Assembly (NCBI GenBank): GCA_002067265.1
Contig: MVQW01000308.1
Location: 1 to 8,343 of the forward strand
Reading direction: 5' to 3'
Source: Methanomethylovorans sp. PtaU1.Bin073
GTDB lineage: Archaea > Halobacteriota > Methanosarcinia > Methanosarcinales > Methanosarcinaceae
Length of the DNA stretch: 8,343 bases
Shown: positions 1-6,940 of the stretch, one piece after another
How positions within the stretch are numbered: position 1 is the first letter of the stretch
Layout: every line of letters starts with the position of its first letter
Position numbers and translations under genes: made by a program
The notes under the pieces: model-generated
Database searches by the model: none
The model's input: the letters and a program-made list of their open reading frames with translations, nothing else
What the model was told of the DNA's origin: nothing

Positions 1-1529
1 GTACGTACTTTCTCCAGATCTGCCGGGTGAATCATGTCACCATATATCATTTTACCTGAAAGGAAATCCTGAACTGAAAAGCCAAAACGTTCTATGTTCT
101 TTGAAACGAATTGTACTGGCCAATCTTTTTCAGGACTCCAGATAAATACTACTGCCGGACTGTCATTTATCACAGATTCTAAAACTTTAAGTATCCTGCG
201 GGTCTCGAGTAATTCCTCATCAAGAAGTTTTCTTTGTATAAGTTTCCACATTCCATCAAAAAGTAATGTAAGCTGCTTAACATCCGAACTATTATAATCT
301 TCTAATTTATTGGCCACAGCAGCAACCGCTACTACTTGATCTCCATCTTGGACTGGTATGTTTATATAACGACTAATCTTGATATCCTTATCAACATCTT
401 TGAGTAAACCCGAACCTAAGAAATTGTTGTTCATGATGGGTTCTCTTTCCCTGATAGCTTCTCCCCATATACCGGCAGATTTTACAGGGAATTCCCAAGA
501 ATTCATTTCACCATTTGGTTCCTGTGAGGGAAATGCATACATTTCCAAGTTTTTTCCATCTTCTTGTAGCAGACCAAGATAACCGATTTGGCTATGCGTT
601 AATCTCACAGCTTTTTCAAGAGCAAATTCTACAATCTCTGATATTGAGGAGTCACTTCTTTCGTAGAGTTCAAGAAGTGCTTCCAGACGCGCTTCATTCA
701 GATGTATACGTTCCTCAGTCCCTTGAAGTTCAGTTACATCCTGAATAAGCCCAAGTCCCCCTACAAAAGAACCCCCTTCGGATATTATAGGAGAAAACTC
801 TGCCTTGATGGAAAATTTATTTCCCACGGGAGAAATGTATTCTCCTTCAAAATGACCAGATTCTCCCAGAAATACAAGATCAATAGCTGCTTTAAGAGAA
901 CCTTCACCTGCATATTGAAGGATGTTAAGACCTAATACCCTGCTTTTAGGTGCAGCAATTATTTTTAAACAGATATTATTGCAGTTGATAATTGTACCAT
1001 TTTCATCAAAACAAAGGATGCCTAGAGGGGATTTTTCAAATAATATGTGATATTTTCGTTTTAAATGTTCCAAAGTGTGTTGTGATTTCTCTTTTTCAGT
1101 ATTATCAATTATTAGACCCTGGAAACGTGAAATATTTCCGTCGGCATCCCTCTTTAAAAGAGACCTTTCAGTTACGTATCTTACTTCTCCGGATTTGGTG
1201 AGAATCCTGTAGACAAGGGTAAAATAAGATATATTGCCCTTCTTAACAAGTTTTTTGACTTCTGAGCTGATCTTATCATAATCATCCGGGTGAACAATAT
1301 CAGCATAATCAAGTTCACCTGACATTAATTCCTCAGGAGTGTATCCAAATTGTGTGATATTTGCAGAAACCCATTCAACTGACCATCTTTCATCCACTCT
1401 CCACATGAAAGGGATCACAGGACTCACTTTATATAATGCCTCTAGTTTTTTTAGAGTATCAGGATCCTCCGGTAGATAATATTCAGCACGTTTCTTTTCA
1501 TACTCAAAAAGTATTGTACTTTTGGAAAT
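1..1529 (-). CDS. Multi-sensor PAS/GAF signal-transduction protein, probably histidine kinase N-terminal part (cut by window edge)
   Basis: The minus strand is open from a TAG at 1596-1598 to base 1, giving 509 codons from the start chosen here. Residue ranges are approximate. A first PAS domain (35-150) has WVSANITQFGYTPEEL, a DIVHPDDYDKI motif and a PAC-like tail (YRILTKSGEVRYV). A second PAS (160-265) starts near FEKSPLGILCFDENG. A GAF domain (295-440) has AGIWGEAIRER, INIPVQDGDQVVAVAAVANK and LLFDGMWKLIQRK, typical of GAF domains in methanosarcinal and deltaproteobacterial sensors. A third PAS (450 onwards) shows MIHPADLEKV at the edge. No membrane segment is visible, so it is probably cytoplasmic. 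A kinase or other output domain would lie beyond base 1; histidine kinase is inferred from the family, not seen. The start is uncertain: a perfect GGAGGT lies 7 bases before an ATT codon at 1527-1529. Alternatives are TTG at 1544, GTG at 1427 and ATG at 1406, the last two inside the first PAS. Confidence 0.85.
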   Translation of the reverse strand, partial: MSKSTILFEYEKKRAEYYLPEDPDTLKKLEALYKVSPVIPFMWRVDERWSVEWVSANITQFGYTPEELMSGELDYADIVHPDDYDKISSEVKKLVKKGNISYFTLVYRILTKSGEVRYVTERSLLKRDADGNISRFQGLIIDNTEKEKSQHTLEHLKRKYHILFEKSPLGILCFDENGTIINCNNICLKIIAAPKSRVLGLNILQYAGEGSLKAAIDLVFLGESGHFEGEYISPVGNKFSIKAEFSPIISEGGSFVGGLGLIQDVTELQGTEERIHLNEARLEALLELYERSDSSISEIVEFALEKAVRLTHSQIGYLGLLQEDGKNLEMYAFPSQEPNGEMNSWEFPVKSAGIWGEAIREREPIMNNNFLGSGLLKDVDKDIKISRYINIPVQDGDQVVAVAAVANKLEDYNSSDVKQLTLLFDGMWKLIQRKLLDEELLETRRILKVLESVINDSPAVVFIWSPEKDWPVQFVSKNIERFGFSVQDFLSGKMIYGDMIHPADLEKVR

Positions 1530-1536
1530 TTTAGCT

Positions 1537-1542
1537 ACCTCC
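1537..1542 (-). promoter_or_regulatory. Ribosome binding site GGAGGT of the sensor gene
   Basis: On the minus strand GGAGGT is a perfect match to the archaeal 16S rRNA tail. It is followed by 7 bases and then ATT TCC AAA, so a normally spaced start codon would be the ATT. The upstream in-frame TTG at 1544 overlaps this site and cannot use it. This is the main reason for placing the gene start at 1529. Confidence 0.6.
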
Positions 1543-1613
1543 AAGGATATAAAAGTCTCTGCATTGTGAAAATATAGGTAATATTTGCTATTAATCTAAG
1601 AAACTAAAAACTA

Positions 1614-1624
1614 CATATATATAG
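1614..1624 (-). promoter_or_regulatory. Possible TATA box for the sensor gene
   Basis: The minus strand reads CTATATATATG here. Archaeal initiation about 25 bases downstream would fall near 1590 and leave a leader of about 60 bases before the presumed ATT start. The region is so AT-rich that chance matches are likely. Confidence 0.3.
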
Positions 1625-1783
1625 ATATCGGGTTGAGTAAAAATGTAGAAGTATAAAATCATTTTGTACTACATAAGATAAATAAGTAGTATGATTATAT
1701 AATTAAAAAACAACTCATACGACTTTTATATTTTATTTTCTCTTTTAGAAATATCTATCCAATGATAGGACAAGAGGGAAAAG

Positions 1784-1790
1784 TATAAAT
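1784..1790 (+). promoter_or_regulatory. Alternative TATA box upstream of the DUF1638 operon
   Basis: TATAAAT is preceded by the purine-rich stretch AGGGAAAAG, a good BRE-like flank. Initiation would fall near 1810-1816 and give a leader of about 140 bases. It competes with the nearer element at 1867-1881. Confidence 0.3.
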
Positions 1791-1866
1791 ATTGATTTTT
1801 AATGACAACTGCCATTTTGACCAAATAACTACAAAAAAGAGATCCTATTTTATCAGCCCTTATGAA

Positions 1867-1881
1867 AAAATATATATACTT
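1867..1881 (+). promoter_or_regulatory. TATA box for the DUF1638-HyuA-HyuA operon
   Basis: AAAATATATATACTT follows an A-rich BRE-like stretch. Initiation about 25 bases downstream falls near 1900, leaving a leader of about 50 bases to the ATG at 1953. It would also place the upstream TTG at 1899 at or before the transcript start, arguing against that TTG as a start codon. Confidence 0.45.
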
Positions 1882-1941
1882 AATCTTAACTATGACTTTT
1901 GTCAGTAAAAAATGAGACTGAATATATTAGAGAATGTCTAT

Positions 1942-1945
1942 GGAG
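1942..1945 (+). promoter_or_regulatory. Ribosome binding site GGAG of the DUF1638 gene
   Basis: GGAG is followed by 7 bases and then ATG at 1953. No comparable site precedes the longer TTG start at 1899, so this site decides the start. Confidence 0.65.
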
Positions 1946-1952
1946 ACTCTCA

Positions 1953-2756
1953 ATGACTTTTATGTGCATAATTGCCTGCAGGATCTTTGAGGACGAGATC
2001 ATACATCTTATTAGAAACGATCCTGAAATTATAAAGGTTTTAGTTCAGGATAGACCGGATGCTGCAGGTATACTCAAAAAATTATCAGACAATTCCATTT
2101 CTCACACCGTTTGTTCAGCAAATGAAATAGAGAACCTGGCACACAATGAAAAAGAAACTAATTATTTTCTTGTTTTGAATATCCTTGGTTTTTCCCTTGA
2201 TGCATCCCCTCAGTTATTGAAGGAAAGTGTCTACAAGGAAGTTGGCAGCATGTCCAAGTATGCTGATACTATTCTTATATTCTACGGATTGTGCGGAAAT
2301 GTACTTGGCAATATAAACAGGGACTTTGCACACCTTTCATGTCCTGTGCACATTCTGAGAGAAGAAGATGGCGAGGTAATCGATGACTGTATAGGCGCTT
2401 CTCTCGGAGGGAGAAAACCTTATCTTAAAGCTTTGAAAGAAGCTGGTGGGGAGGGTATTTATTTCCTTACACCCATGGGAGCCGCTTTTTGGAAAGAAAT
2501 GGCTGTAATTGCCCGTCTCACAAATGATCCTGATAATACCGCAATGACCAAGATAGTTTTTGATTATGCAGGATATAAGAAAGTAGGCAAGATCAATACT
2601 GGTCTTCCTTATGAGAAAAGTTTCAATGAAAAGGTCGAGGAGTTTGCACAAGCCTTTGAGTTTCAAATAGTCGATATGCAAGGCACAGTGAAGATTGCTG
2701 AGCAATCATACCAAGGGGCCAAAGAGGCCATCTTCAGGAAAAAGGAGAATGGATAA
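1953..2756 (+). CDS. DUF1638-type protein, 267 aa
   Basis: The N-terminus MTFMCIIACRIFEDE, the central FYGLCGNVLG motif and the DDCIGASLGG motif, followed by a FLTPMGAAFW segment, resemble the DUF1638 family. The family has no established biochemical function that I know of; members occur in methanogens and other anaerobes, and from memory often lie near corrinoid-dependent methyltransferase genes. Cysteines fall at family motif positions (C9 in IIACR, C114 in GLCGN, C146 in DDCIG; also C130), so a metal or corrinoid-related role is conceivable but only inferred. There is no signal peptide or membrane helix. The ATG at 1953 is preferred over TTG at 1899 because of the spaced GGAG and because family proteins begin just before the IIAC motif. 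Two bases separate its stop from the next gene, so it is certainly co-transcribed and probably translationally coupled with the HyuA-like gene. Confidence 0.8.
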   Translation: MTFMCIIACRIFEDEIIHLIRNDPEIIKVLVQDRPDAAGILKKLSDNSISHTVCSANEIENLAHNEKETNYFLVLNILGFSLDASPQLLKESVYKEVGSMSKYADTILIFYGLCGNVLGNINRDFAHLSCPVHILREEDGEVIDDCIGASLGGRKPYLKALKEAGGEGIYFLTPMGAAFWKEMAVIARLTNDPDNTAMTKIVFDYAGYKKVGKINTGLPYEKSFNEKVEEFAQAFEFQIVDMQGTVKIAEQSYQGAKEAIFRKKENG

Positions 2757-2758
2757 GA

Positions 2759-4702
2759 ATGCAATATAGTCTTGGCATTGATGCTGGTGGTACTTACACT
2801 GATGCTGTTGTTCTCAGTAATACTGATGGTAAAGTTATGCAGACAAACAAGGCATTGACAACATATCCTGATCTTATCCATGGAATAAGAAATGCCTTAG
2901 ACGGTCTTGACCAAACATTCTTGGCTAATGTAAAGATGGTCTCGGTTTCAACAACCCTTGCAACAAACACAATACTTGAAAATACCGGTTACCCTGTCGG
3001 CTTAATACTGATTGGAAAAGCAAATGTTCCCAGCGATCACAAAATAAAATATAGTATACAGGTTAGCGGCGGCCACAACAGTGCAGGTAATGAAACTGAA
3101 CCCCTTAATATCCGGTCAGTTGAAGAATTCATCCTGAAAGTTAAAGATAATGTTTCTGCTTTTGCAGTTTCCTCATATTTCAGTGTCCGTAACCCCAAAC
3201 ATGAACTACAGGTAAAGGACAGTGTAATAAAACTTACCGGCCTGCCAGTTGTTTGTGGACATGAACTGTCCCAAGACCTTGGAGCCTATGACAGAGGTGT
3301 GACAGCTTATCTGAATGCACAGTTAATACCCATAGCTAATCAATTTATGGTAGCTGTGACAGCAGAGATCAGAAGAAGGAACATTGAAGCAAAGCTCATG
3401 ATGCTCAAGTGTGATGGATCTGTAGTGGGCATAGAAGAAGCTCTTAAAAAACCTATTGAATCTATTTTTTCAGGTCCTGCCGCCAGTTTACTGGGTGCTT
3501 CTCATCTTTCAGGTTTTAGAACCTGTGCAGTAGTTGATGTAGGGGGGACAAGCACTGATGTCTCTATGATATCTGAAGGCCTTCCTGAAATATCAAATTC
3601 AGGAGCAATTGTAGGCAAATGGCAGACAAAGGTCAAGGCACTAAAGATGGAAACTTCCGCTATGGGAGGAGACAGTCATGTGTGGATGCTAAATCATGAG
3701 ATCCATATAGGACCTCGCAGGGTCATGCCCTTATGTCTTGCTGCGATGAAATATCCGGAGATAAAAGAAAAACTTAAGATGAAACAAACGATCCTCAGAA
3801 ACCAGATCGGGGAAAACATACAGCCTACAAAGTTTTTCATGAAGAGCGGAAAAAAGCCAGATGAACTTAGTCCTGAGGAAAAAGATCTTTTCGAACGTCT
3901 TAGTGACAGTCCCTCTTCGGTAAGTGAGATATACTGGAACGAAGACCGTATGCCAAGCCCCATGACTATGGATATGCTTATCCAGAAAAGACTTGTGAAA
4001 ACCATAGGTTTTACTCCCACTGATGCTCTTCATGTTTTGAGAGAATATGACCAATGGGATGCGGAAGCAGCAGAAATAGGTGCAGATGTACTAGCCACAT
4101 TCACAGGCATTGATAAGTTGGAATTATGTTCCAATGTGAAGGAACAAGTGGCATTTAATATGGCTCTGAACCTAGCTGCCTTTCTTCTTGAAGGTGTTGA
4201 CAGAGAAGAAATAAAAAAAATAATCAAAGGGAACTTTGCTGCAGGTATCAAAGTGAAAATGCCCGTGGTATTACTGGGAGGACCAGTAACTGCCTACAAG
4301 AATGACCTTAGGAAGTATATAGAATCTATTATCGTTGTTCCTGAACATTCCAGTGTAGGAAACGCTGTTGGAGCACTTATGGGTAAAAGTATCAAAAGAC
4401 TTGAGGTACTCGTAAAAGCCTCGCTCACGGAGTCAAAATACAATCTGAAACCTGAAGCTTACATTGTATTCTATCCGGGCGGCAGAAGAGAATTTACCTC
4501 ATATACAGAAGCTTTGGAACATGCAGAAAAGATTGGGGCTGAACTTGTGATGGAGTATATGTCATTTTCCGGATTGGATAATACTAAAGTGAAGATAGAC
4601 ATGAGCCGTACGGACATAAGCCTGGAAGACGGCACCACACCTCTGGAAACAAAACTAGATTTCCTTGGAGTAGGGATAGTAAAAGGCGAAGTGAACAACT
4701 GA
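2759..4702 (+). CDS. Hydantoinase/oxoprolinase (HyuA-like) family protein, first tandem copy, 647 aa
   Basis: This is an ASKHA-fold (actin-like ATPase) protein of the hydantoinase A/5-oxoprolinase superfamily. Visible motifs are the first phosphate loop DAGGTYTD (8-15), the Hydant_A_N region up to about 180, a KCDGS segment (217-221) in the place of the usual SNGG, SGPAAS (238-243), the second phosphate loop DVGGTSTD (260-267), METSAMGGDS (297-306) in the place of the family's GAGGGS, FTPTDA (418-423) and LLGGPV (505-510). Length is near the usual 650-700 aa of HyuA subunits. Classical enzymes hydrolyse hydantoins or 5-oxoproline with ATP and need a HyuB partner; none follows. The substrate is therefore unknown, and an ATP-dependent activator or kinase-like role is equally possible. 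The ATG lies two bases after the preceding stop, with GGAG at 2744-2747 inside the upstream gene (11-base spacing). The next gene is a close paralogue. Confidence 0.85.
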   Translation: MQYSLGIDAGGTYTDAVVLSNTDGKVMQTNKALTTYPDLIHGIRNALDGLDQTFLANVKMVSVSTTLATNTILENTGYPVGLILIGKANVPSDHKIKYSIQVSGGHNSAGNETEPLNIRSVEEFILKVKDNVSAFAVSSYFSVRNPKHELQVKDSVIKLTGLPVVCGHELSQDLGAYDRGVTAYLNAQLIPIANQFMVAVTAEIRRRNIEAKLMMLKCDGSVVGIEEALKKPIESIFSGPAASLLGASHLSGFRTCAVVDVGGTSTDVSMISEGLPEISNSGAIVGKWQTKVKALKMETSAMGGDSHVWMLNHEIHIGPRRVMPLCLAAMKYPEIKEKLKMKQTILRNQIGENIQPTKFFMKSGKKPDELSPEEKDLFERLSDSPSSVSEIYWNEDRMPSPMTMDMLIQKRLVKTIGFTPTDALHVLREYDQWDAEAAEIGADVLATFTGIDKLELCSNVKEQVAFNMALNLAAFLLEGVDREEIKKIIKGNFAAGIKVKMPVVLLGGPVTAYKNDLRKYIESIIVVPEHSSVGNAVGALMGKSIKRLEVLVKASLTESKYNLKPEAYIVFYPGGRREFTSYTEALEHAEKIGAELVMEYMSFSGLDNTKVKIDMSRTDISLEDGTTPLETKLDFLGVGIVKGEVNN

Positions 4703-4745
4703 ACAGCCATCAAAGGCATTTGAATTAACTTCAGAATTTAAGATG

Positions 4746-4750
4746 GGAGG
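4746..4750 (+). promoter_or_regulatory. Ribosome binding site GGAGG of the second HyuA-like gene
   Basis: GGAGG sits only 4 bases before the ATG at 4755. It overlaps the first codons of the longer candidate starting at ATG 4743, which has no upstream site of its own. The first 13 bases from 4755 repeat the start of the first copy (ATGCAATATAGTC), supporting 4755 as the true start. Confidence 0.6.
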
Positions 4751-4754
4751 AAAA

Positions 4755-6686
4755 ATGCAATATAGTCTGGGTATTGATGCAGGTGGTACTTACACTGATG
4801 CAGTCATTATAAGAAACTCTGATAGGAAAGTTGTGGCTTCACACAAAGCCCTTACAACTTATCCTGAAGTGATCACTGGTATTGAAAACGCTATTGATGG
4901 CCTGGATCCAAAATACTTGAAGGACATAAAGCTTGTCTCAGTTTCTACAACTCTTGCAACTAATACGATACTTGAGAAAACAGGCTATCCTGTAGGCCTG
5001 ATTCTTGTCGGCAATTATGTGGTGCCTGAAGAAACATCTATTGAAAAATACATCATGGTTAAAGGAGGCCATACTGCAACCGGAGCCGAAGCGGCCGCTC
5101 TTGATATGGATGCAGTGAAAGAGTTTGTGGAAAAAGTAAAGGATGAAGTATCTGCTTTTGCAGTTTCTTCTTATTTCAGCGTGCGAAACCCTGAACATGA
5201 AATTCATATAAAAGATTACATAGTAAAAACTACTGGCATGCCTGTAGTATGTGGGCATGAACTATCCCAGAGTCTGGGAGCCTATGAAAGAGGTGTAACA
5301 GCATACCTCAACGCCCAGCTTATACCCATAGCCACACAGTTCATAAACGCCATTATTTCTGACATTGAGAGAAGAGGTATTAATGCAAAGCTCATGATGC
5401 TGAAATGTGATGGTTCGCTGATAAACATCAAAGAAGCCATAGAAAGACCCATAGAATCCATATTTACAGGACCTGCAGCAAGCCTTGTAGGAGCTTCTTT
5501 CCTTTCCGAGAGAGATACATGTGCAGTAATAGATGTAGGAGGTACGAGCACTGATGTTTCCCTGCTGTATAAAGGGCTGCCTGAACTTTGCGAAGAAGGC
5601 GCTAAAGTGGGTGGCTGGAATACGAAAGTGAAAGCTATCCGGATGGAAACTTCCGCTATGGGAGGAGACAGTCACGTATGGATTAAAAACAGGAAGTTAA
5701 ACATAGGTCCTCGCCGAGTAATACCATTATGCGTTGCTGCTGTGCAGTATCCTGGTTTTAAAGACACTTTGAAAATGGGACGCACCCCTGCAAGAGTAGA
5801 GCTGGGGGAAAATGTGCAACCCACAAAGTTCTTTGTGCGTACAGGAAAGGAACCCGTAAAGATAAGTCCCTATGAACAGGAGATACTCAATACAATTGGC
5901 AAAGAACCAGTATGCATAAGCGATATTTACTGGAAATTCGGGCATCCTGTTTCAGTAGAACATCTGGACTACCTCATCCAGAAGAGGCTTGTACAAGCCA
6001 TTGGATTCACACCCACAGATGCTTTGCATGTATTGGGTGACTACAATGAATGGGATAGGGAAGCTTCAGTTATAGGTGCAACTATTATGTCAAGACTTGT
6101 GCATATGAGCGAGGAGGAACTCGCGGAGCACATAAAGAAAGAAGTTGCATATAATATGGCCTTGAATCTGATGTCCTTTATGCTTAAGGGAGTCGACAGT
6201 AAAGAGATAGAAAAGATACTAAGGGGTGATTTCTTTTCTAAGTTCAGGCTTTCTGTACCTGTGGTACTTCTCGGAGGACCTGTAAGGGCTTATGTGGAAA
6301 AGATGCAAAATATCATCGATGCAGAGATAATACTGCCACCTTTTGCGGAAGTGGGTAACGCTGTAGGTGCATTAGTAGGTCAGGGCGTCAAACGGATCGA
6401 AGTTCTTATTAAAGCTGTGTACAGGGAGAAACAGAGACTTTTCCTTGTCTTCACACCCGGAGGATTCGAGGAATTTTCGACTCATGGAGAAGCTCTTAAG
6501 TATGCAGAAAATATGGGTGAAAATCTGGTCATGGAGTACATGAGAGAAGCAGACATGGATTGGAGCGATGTAAAAATAGACATGTCCAGGGAAGATATAA
6601 CGCTGCATGAAGGCAGCCCCATCCCCATAGAAACAAAGCTTGTATTTCTGGGAGTGGGAAGCCTCAGGATCAATAACAGATCTTGA
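4755..6686 (+). CDS. Hydantoinase/oxoprolinase (HyuA-like) family protein, second tandem copy, 643 aa
   Basis: This is a paralogue of the preceding gene, about two thirds identical by eye and aligning without gaps to about residue 510: DAGGTYTD (8-15), DVGGTSTD (260-267), METSAMGGDS (297-306) and LLGGPV (505-510) have the same numbers in both. Differences cluster in surface-like stretches such as 385-405 and at the C-terminus, which is four residues shorter. The phosphate loops are intact, so both copies should bind ATP. Together they may form a heterodimer in which this copy takes the place of the missing HyuB, but that is inference; it has no HyuB similarity. A 52-base gap with no clear TATA box or terminator separates it from the first copy, so one transcript is likely. 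The start is ATG 4755; ATG 4743 would add four residues (MGGK) coded by the ribosome binding site. It ends 78 bases before pylT. Confidence 0.85.
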   Translation: MQYSLGIDAGGTYTDAVIIRNSDRKVVASHKALTTYPEVITGIENAIDGLDPKYLKDIKLVSVSTTLATNTILEKTGYPVGLILVGNYVVPEETSIEKYIMVKGGHTATGAEAAALDMDAVKEFVEKVKDEVSAFAVSSYFSVRNPEHEIHIKDYIVKTTGMPVVCGHELSQSLGAYERGVTAYLNAQLIPIATQFINAIISDIERRGINAKLMMLKCDGSLINIKEAIERPIESIFTGPAASLVGASFLSERDTCAVIDVGGTSTDVSLLYKGLPELCEEGAKVGGWNTKVKAIRMETSAMGGDSHVWIKNRKLNIGPRRVIPLCVAAVQYPGFKDTLKMGRTPARVELGENVQPTKFFVRTGKEPVKISPYEQEILNTIGKEPVCISDIYWKFGHPVSVEHLDYLIQKRLVQAIGFTPTDALHVLGDYNEWDREASVIGATIMSRLVHMSEEELAEHIKKEVAYNMALNLMSFMLKGVDSKEIEKILRGDFFSKFRLSVPVVLLGGPVRAYVEKMQNIIDAEIILPPFAEVGNAVGALVGQGVKRIEVLIKAVYREKQRLFLVFTPGGFEEFSTHGEALKYAENMGENLVMEYMREADMDWSDVKIDMSREDITLHEGSPIPIETKLVFLGVGSLRINNRS

Positions 6687-6721
6687 TCTTCTTCCCTTAT
6701 TTAGGCATAACTCGTACAAAC

Positions 6722-6740
6722 GCAAAATATAAATAGTAGG
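6722..6740 (+). promoter_or_regulatory. pylT promoter (BRE/TATA)
   Basis: GCAAAATATAAATAGTAGG contains TATAAAT at 6728-6734 with an A-rich BRE-like flank. Its first base is 37 bases upstream of the mature tRNA 5' end, so initiation would fall about 10 bases before the tRNA. The element closely resembles the one before pylS (6941-6960). Confidence 0.65.
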
Positions 6741-6764
6741 TTGAAGGATTACTCTTTACTAAAT

Positions 6765-6836
6765 GGAAACCGGATCAGGTTGATCAAATGGACTCTAAAT
6801 CCGTTCAGCCGGGTTAAATTCCCGGGGTTTCCGCCA
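6765..6836 (+). tRNA. pylT: tRNA-Pyl (CUA anticodon), CCA encoded
   Basis: This is the pyrrolysine amber-decoding tRNA, 72 bases including a genomic CCA (6834-6836). The fold is the special tRNA-Pyl shape. The acceptor stem is GGAAACC (6765-6771) with GGTTTCC (6826-6832), and the discriminator is G6833. One linker base (G6772) leads to a 4-bp D stem GATC/GATC with a 5-base loop AGGTT. One base (A6786) follows, then a 6-bp anticodon stem AATGGA/TCCGTT with loop CTCTAAA and anticodon CTA at 6795-6797. The variable loop is only CAG. The T stem is CCGGG/CCCGG with a 7-base loop TTAAATT. Known PylRS identity features are present: G1-C72, discriminator G, a G-C pair in the middle of the T stem, and U and A flanking the anticodon. 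Compared with Methanosarcina barkeri, the linker base 8 and the D loop differ. It has its own promoter. Confidence 0.97.
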
Positions 6837-6900
6837 TTTCCATTTCTCTAAATATTGATTCATTTCTATTTTGTAATCTGTATTTTTGCTATTGTTCTTT
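6837..6900 (+). terminator. T-rich termination region after pylT
   Basis: The sequence directly after the encoded CCA is pyrimidine-rich with T runs at 6869-6872 and 6883-6887, the usual archaeal intrinsic termination signal. No hairpin is needed or seen. Read-through into pylS remains possible. Confidence 0.4.
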
Positions 6901-6940
6901 CATCAAACCCTCGGATAATTATAAATACTACTTTCTTCTA

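Larger units (their letters stand above)
1599..1952. other. AT-rich divergent intergenic region between sensor gene and DUF1638 operon
   Basis: No gene is visible in these roughly 350 bases. The stretch is strongly AT-rich and separates two divergently transcribed units. It holds TATA-like elements for both directions (minus strand 1614-1624; plus strand 1784-1790 and 1867-1881) and a short inverted repeat, CTATC-CAAT-GATAG, at 1755-1768. A 9-base direct repeat, ATGACTTTT, occurs at 1892 and again at the DUF1638 start at 1953; it is probably chance. Confidence 0.6.
2759..6686 (+). repeat. Tandem gene duplication of HyuA-like genes
   Basis: Two adjacent same-strand genes encode proteins similar over their full length, with identical start segments (MQYSLGIDAGGTYTDA) and shared blocks such as SVSTTLATNTILE. 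At the DNA level most third positions have diverged, but a 32-base block is identical (3647-3678 and 5643-5674). The duplication therefore appears old, with local conservation or conversion. Confidence 0.85.

Noticed and set aside
94..1201. Plus-strand frames of 67-77 codons in the first 1.2 kb
   Set aside because: They are antisense to the continuous PAS/GAF sensor frame and have no domain similarity.
1892..1915. Tiny frame MTFVSKK before the DUF1638 gene
   Set aside because: Seven codons at the predicted initiation region with no ribosome binding site; most likely chance.
1899..1952. N-terminal extension of the DUF1638 protein from a TTG codon at 1899
   Set aside because: There is no ribosome binding site, it falls at or before the likely transcript start, and it adds 18 residues before the family's usual IIAC start; ATG 1953 has GGAG at good spacing.
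3694..4054. Minus-strand frames of over 100 codons inside the first HyuA-like gene
   Set aside because: They are antisense to a well-supported gene, with no recognisable domains or ribosome binding sites.
4743..4754. Four-residue longer start (MGGK) for the second HyuA-like gene
   Set aside because: These codons are the ribosome binding site of ATG 4755, and the paralogue begins at the equivalent of 4755.
5262..5675. 137-codon minus-strand frame inside the second HyuA-like gene
   Set aside because: It is the reverse reading of conserved HyuA motifs, with unnatural Ser/Tyr/Cys-rich composition.
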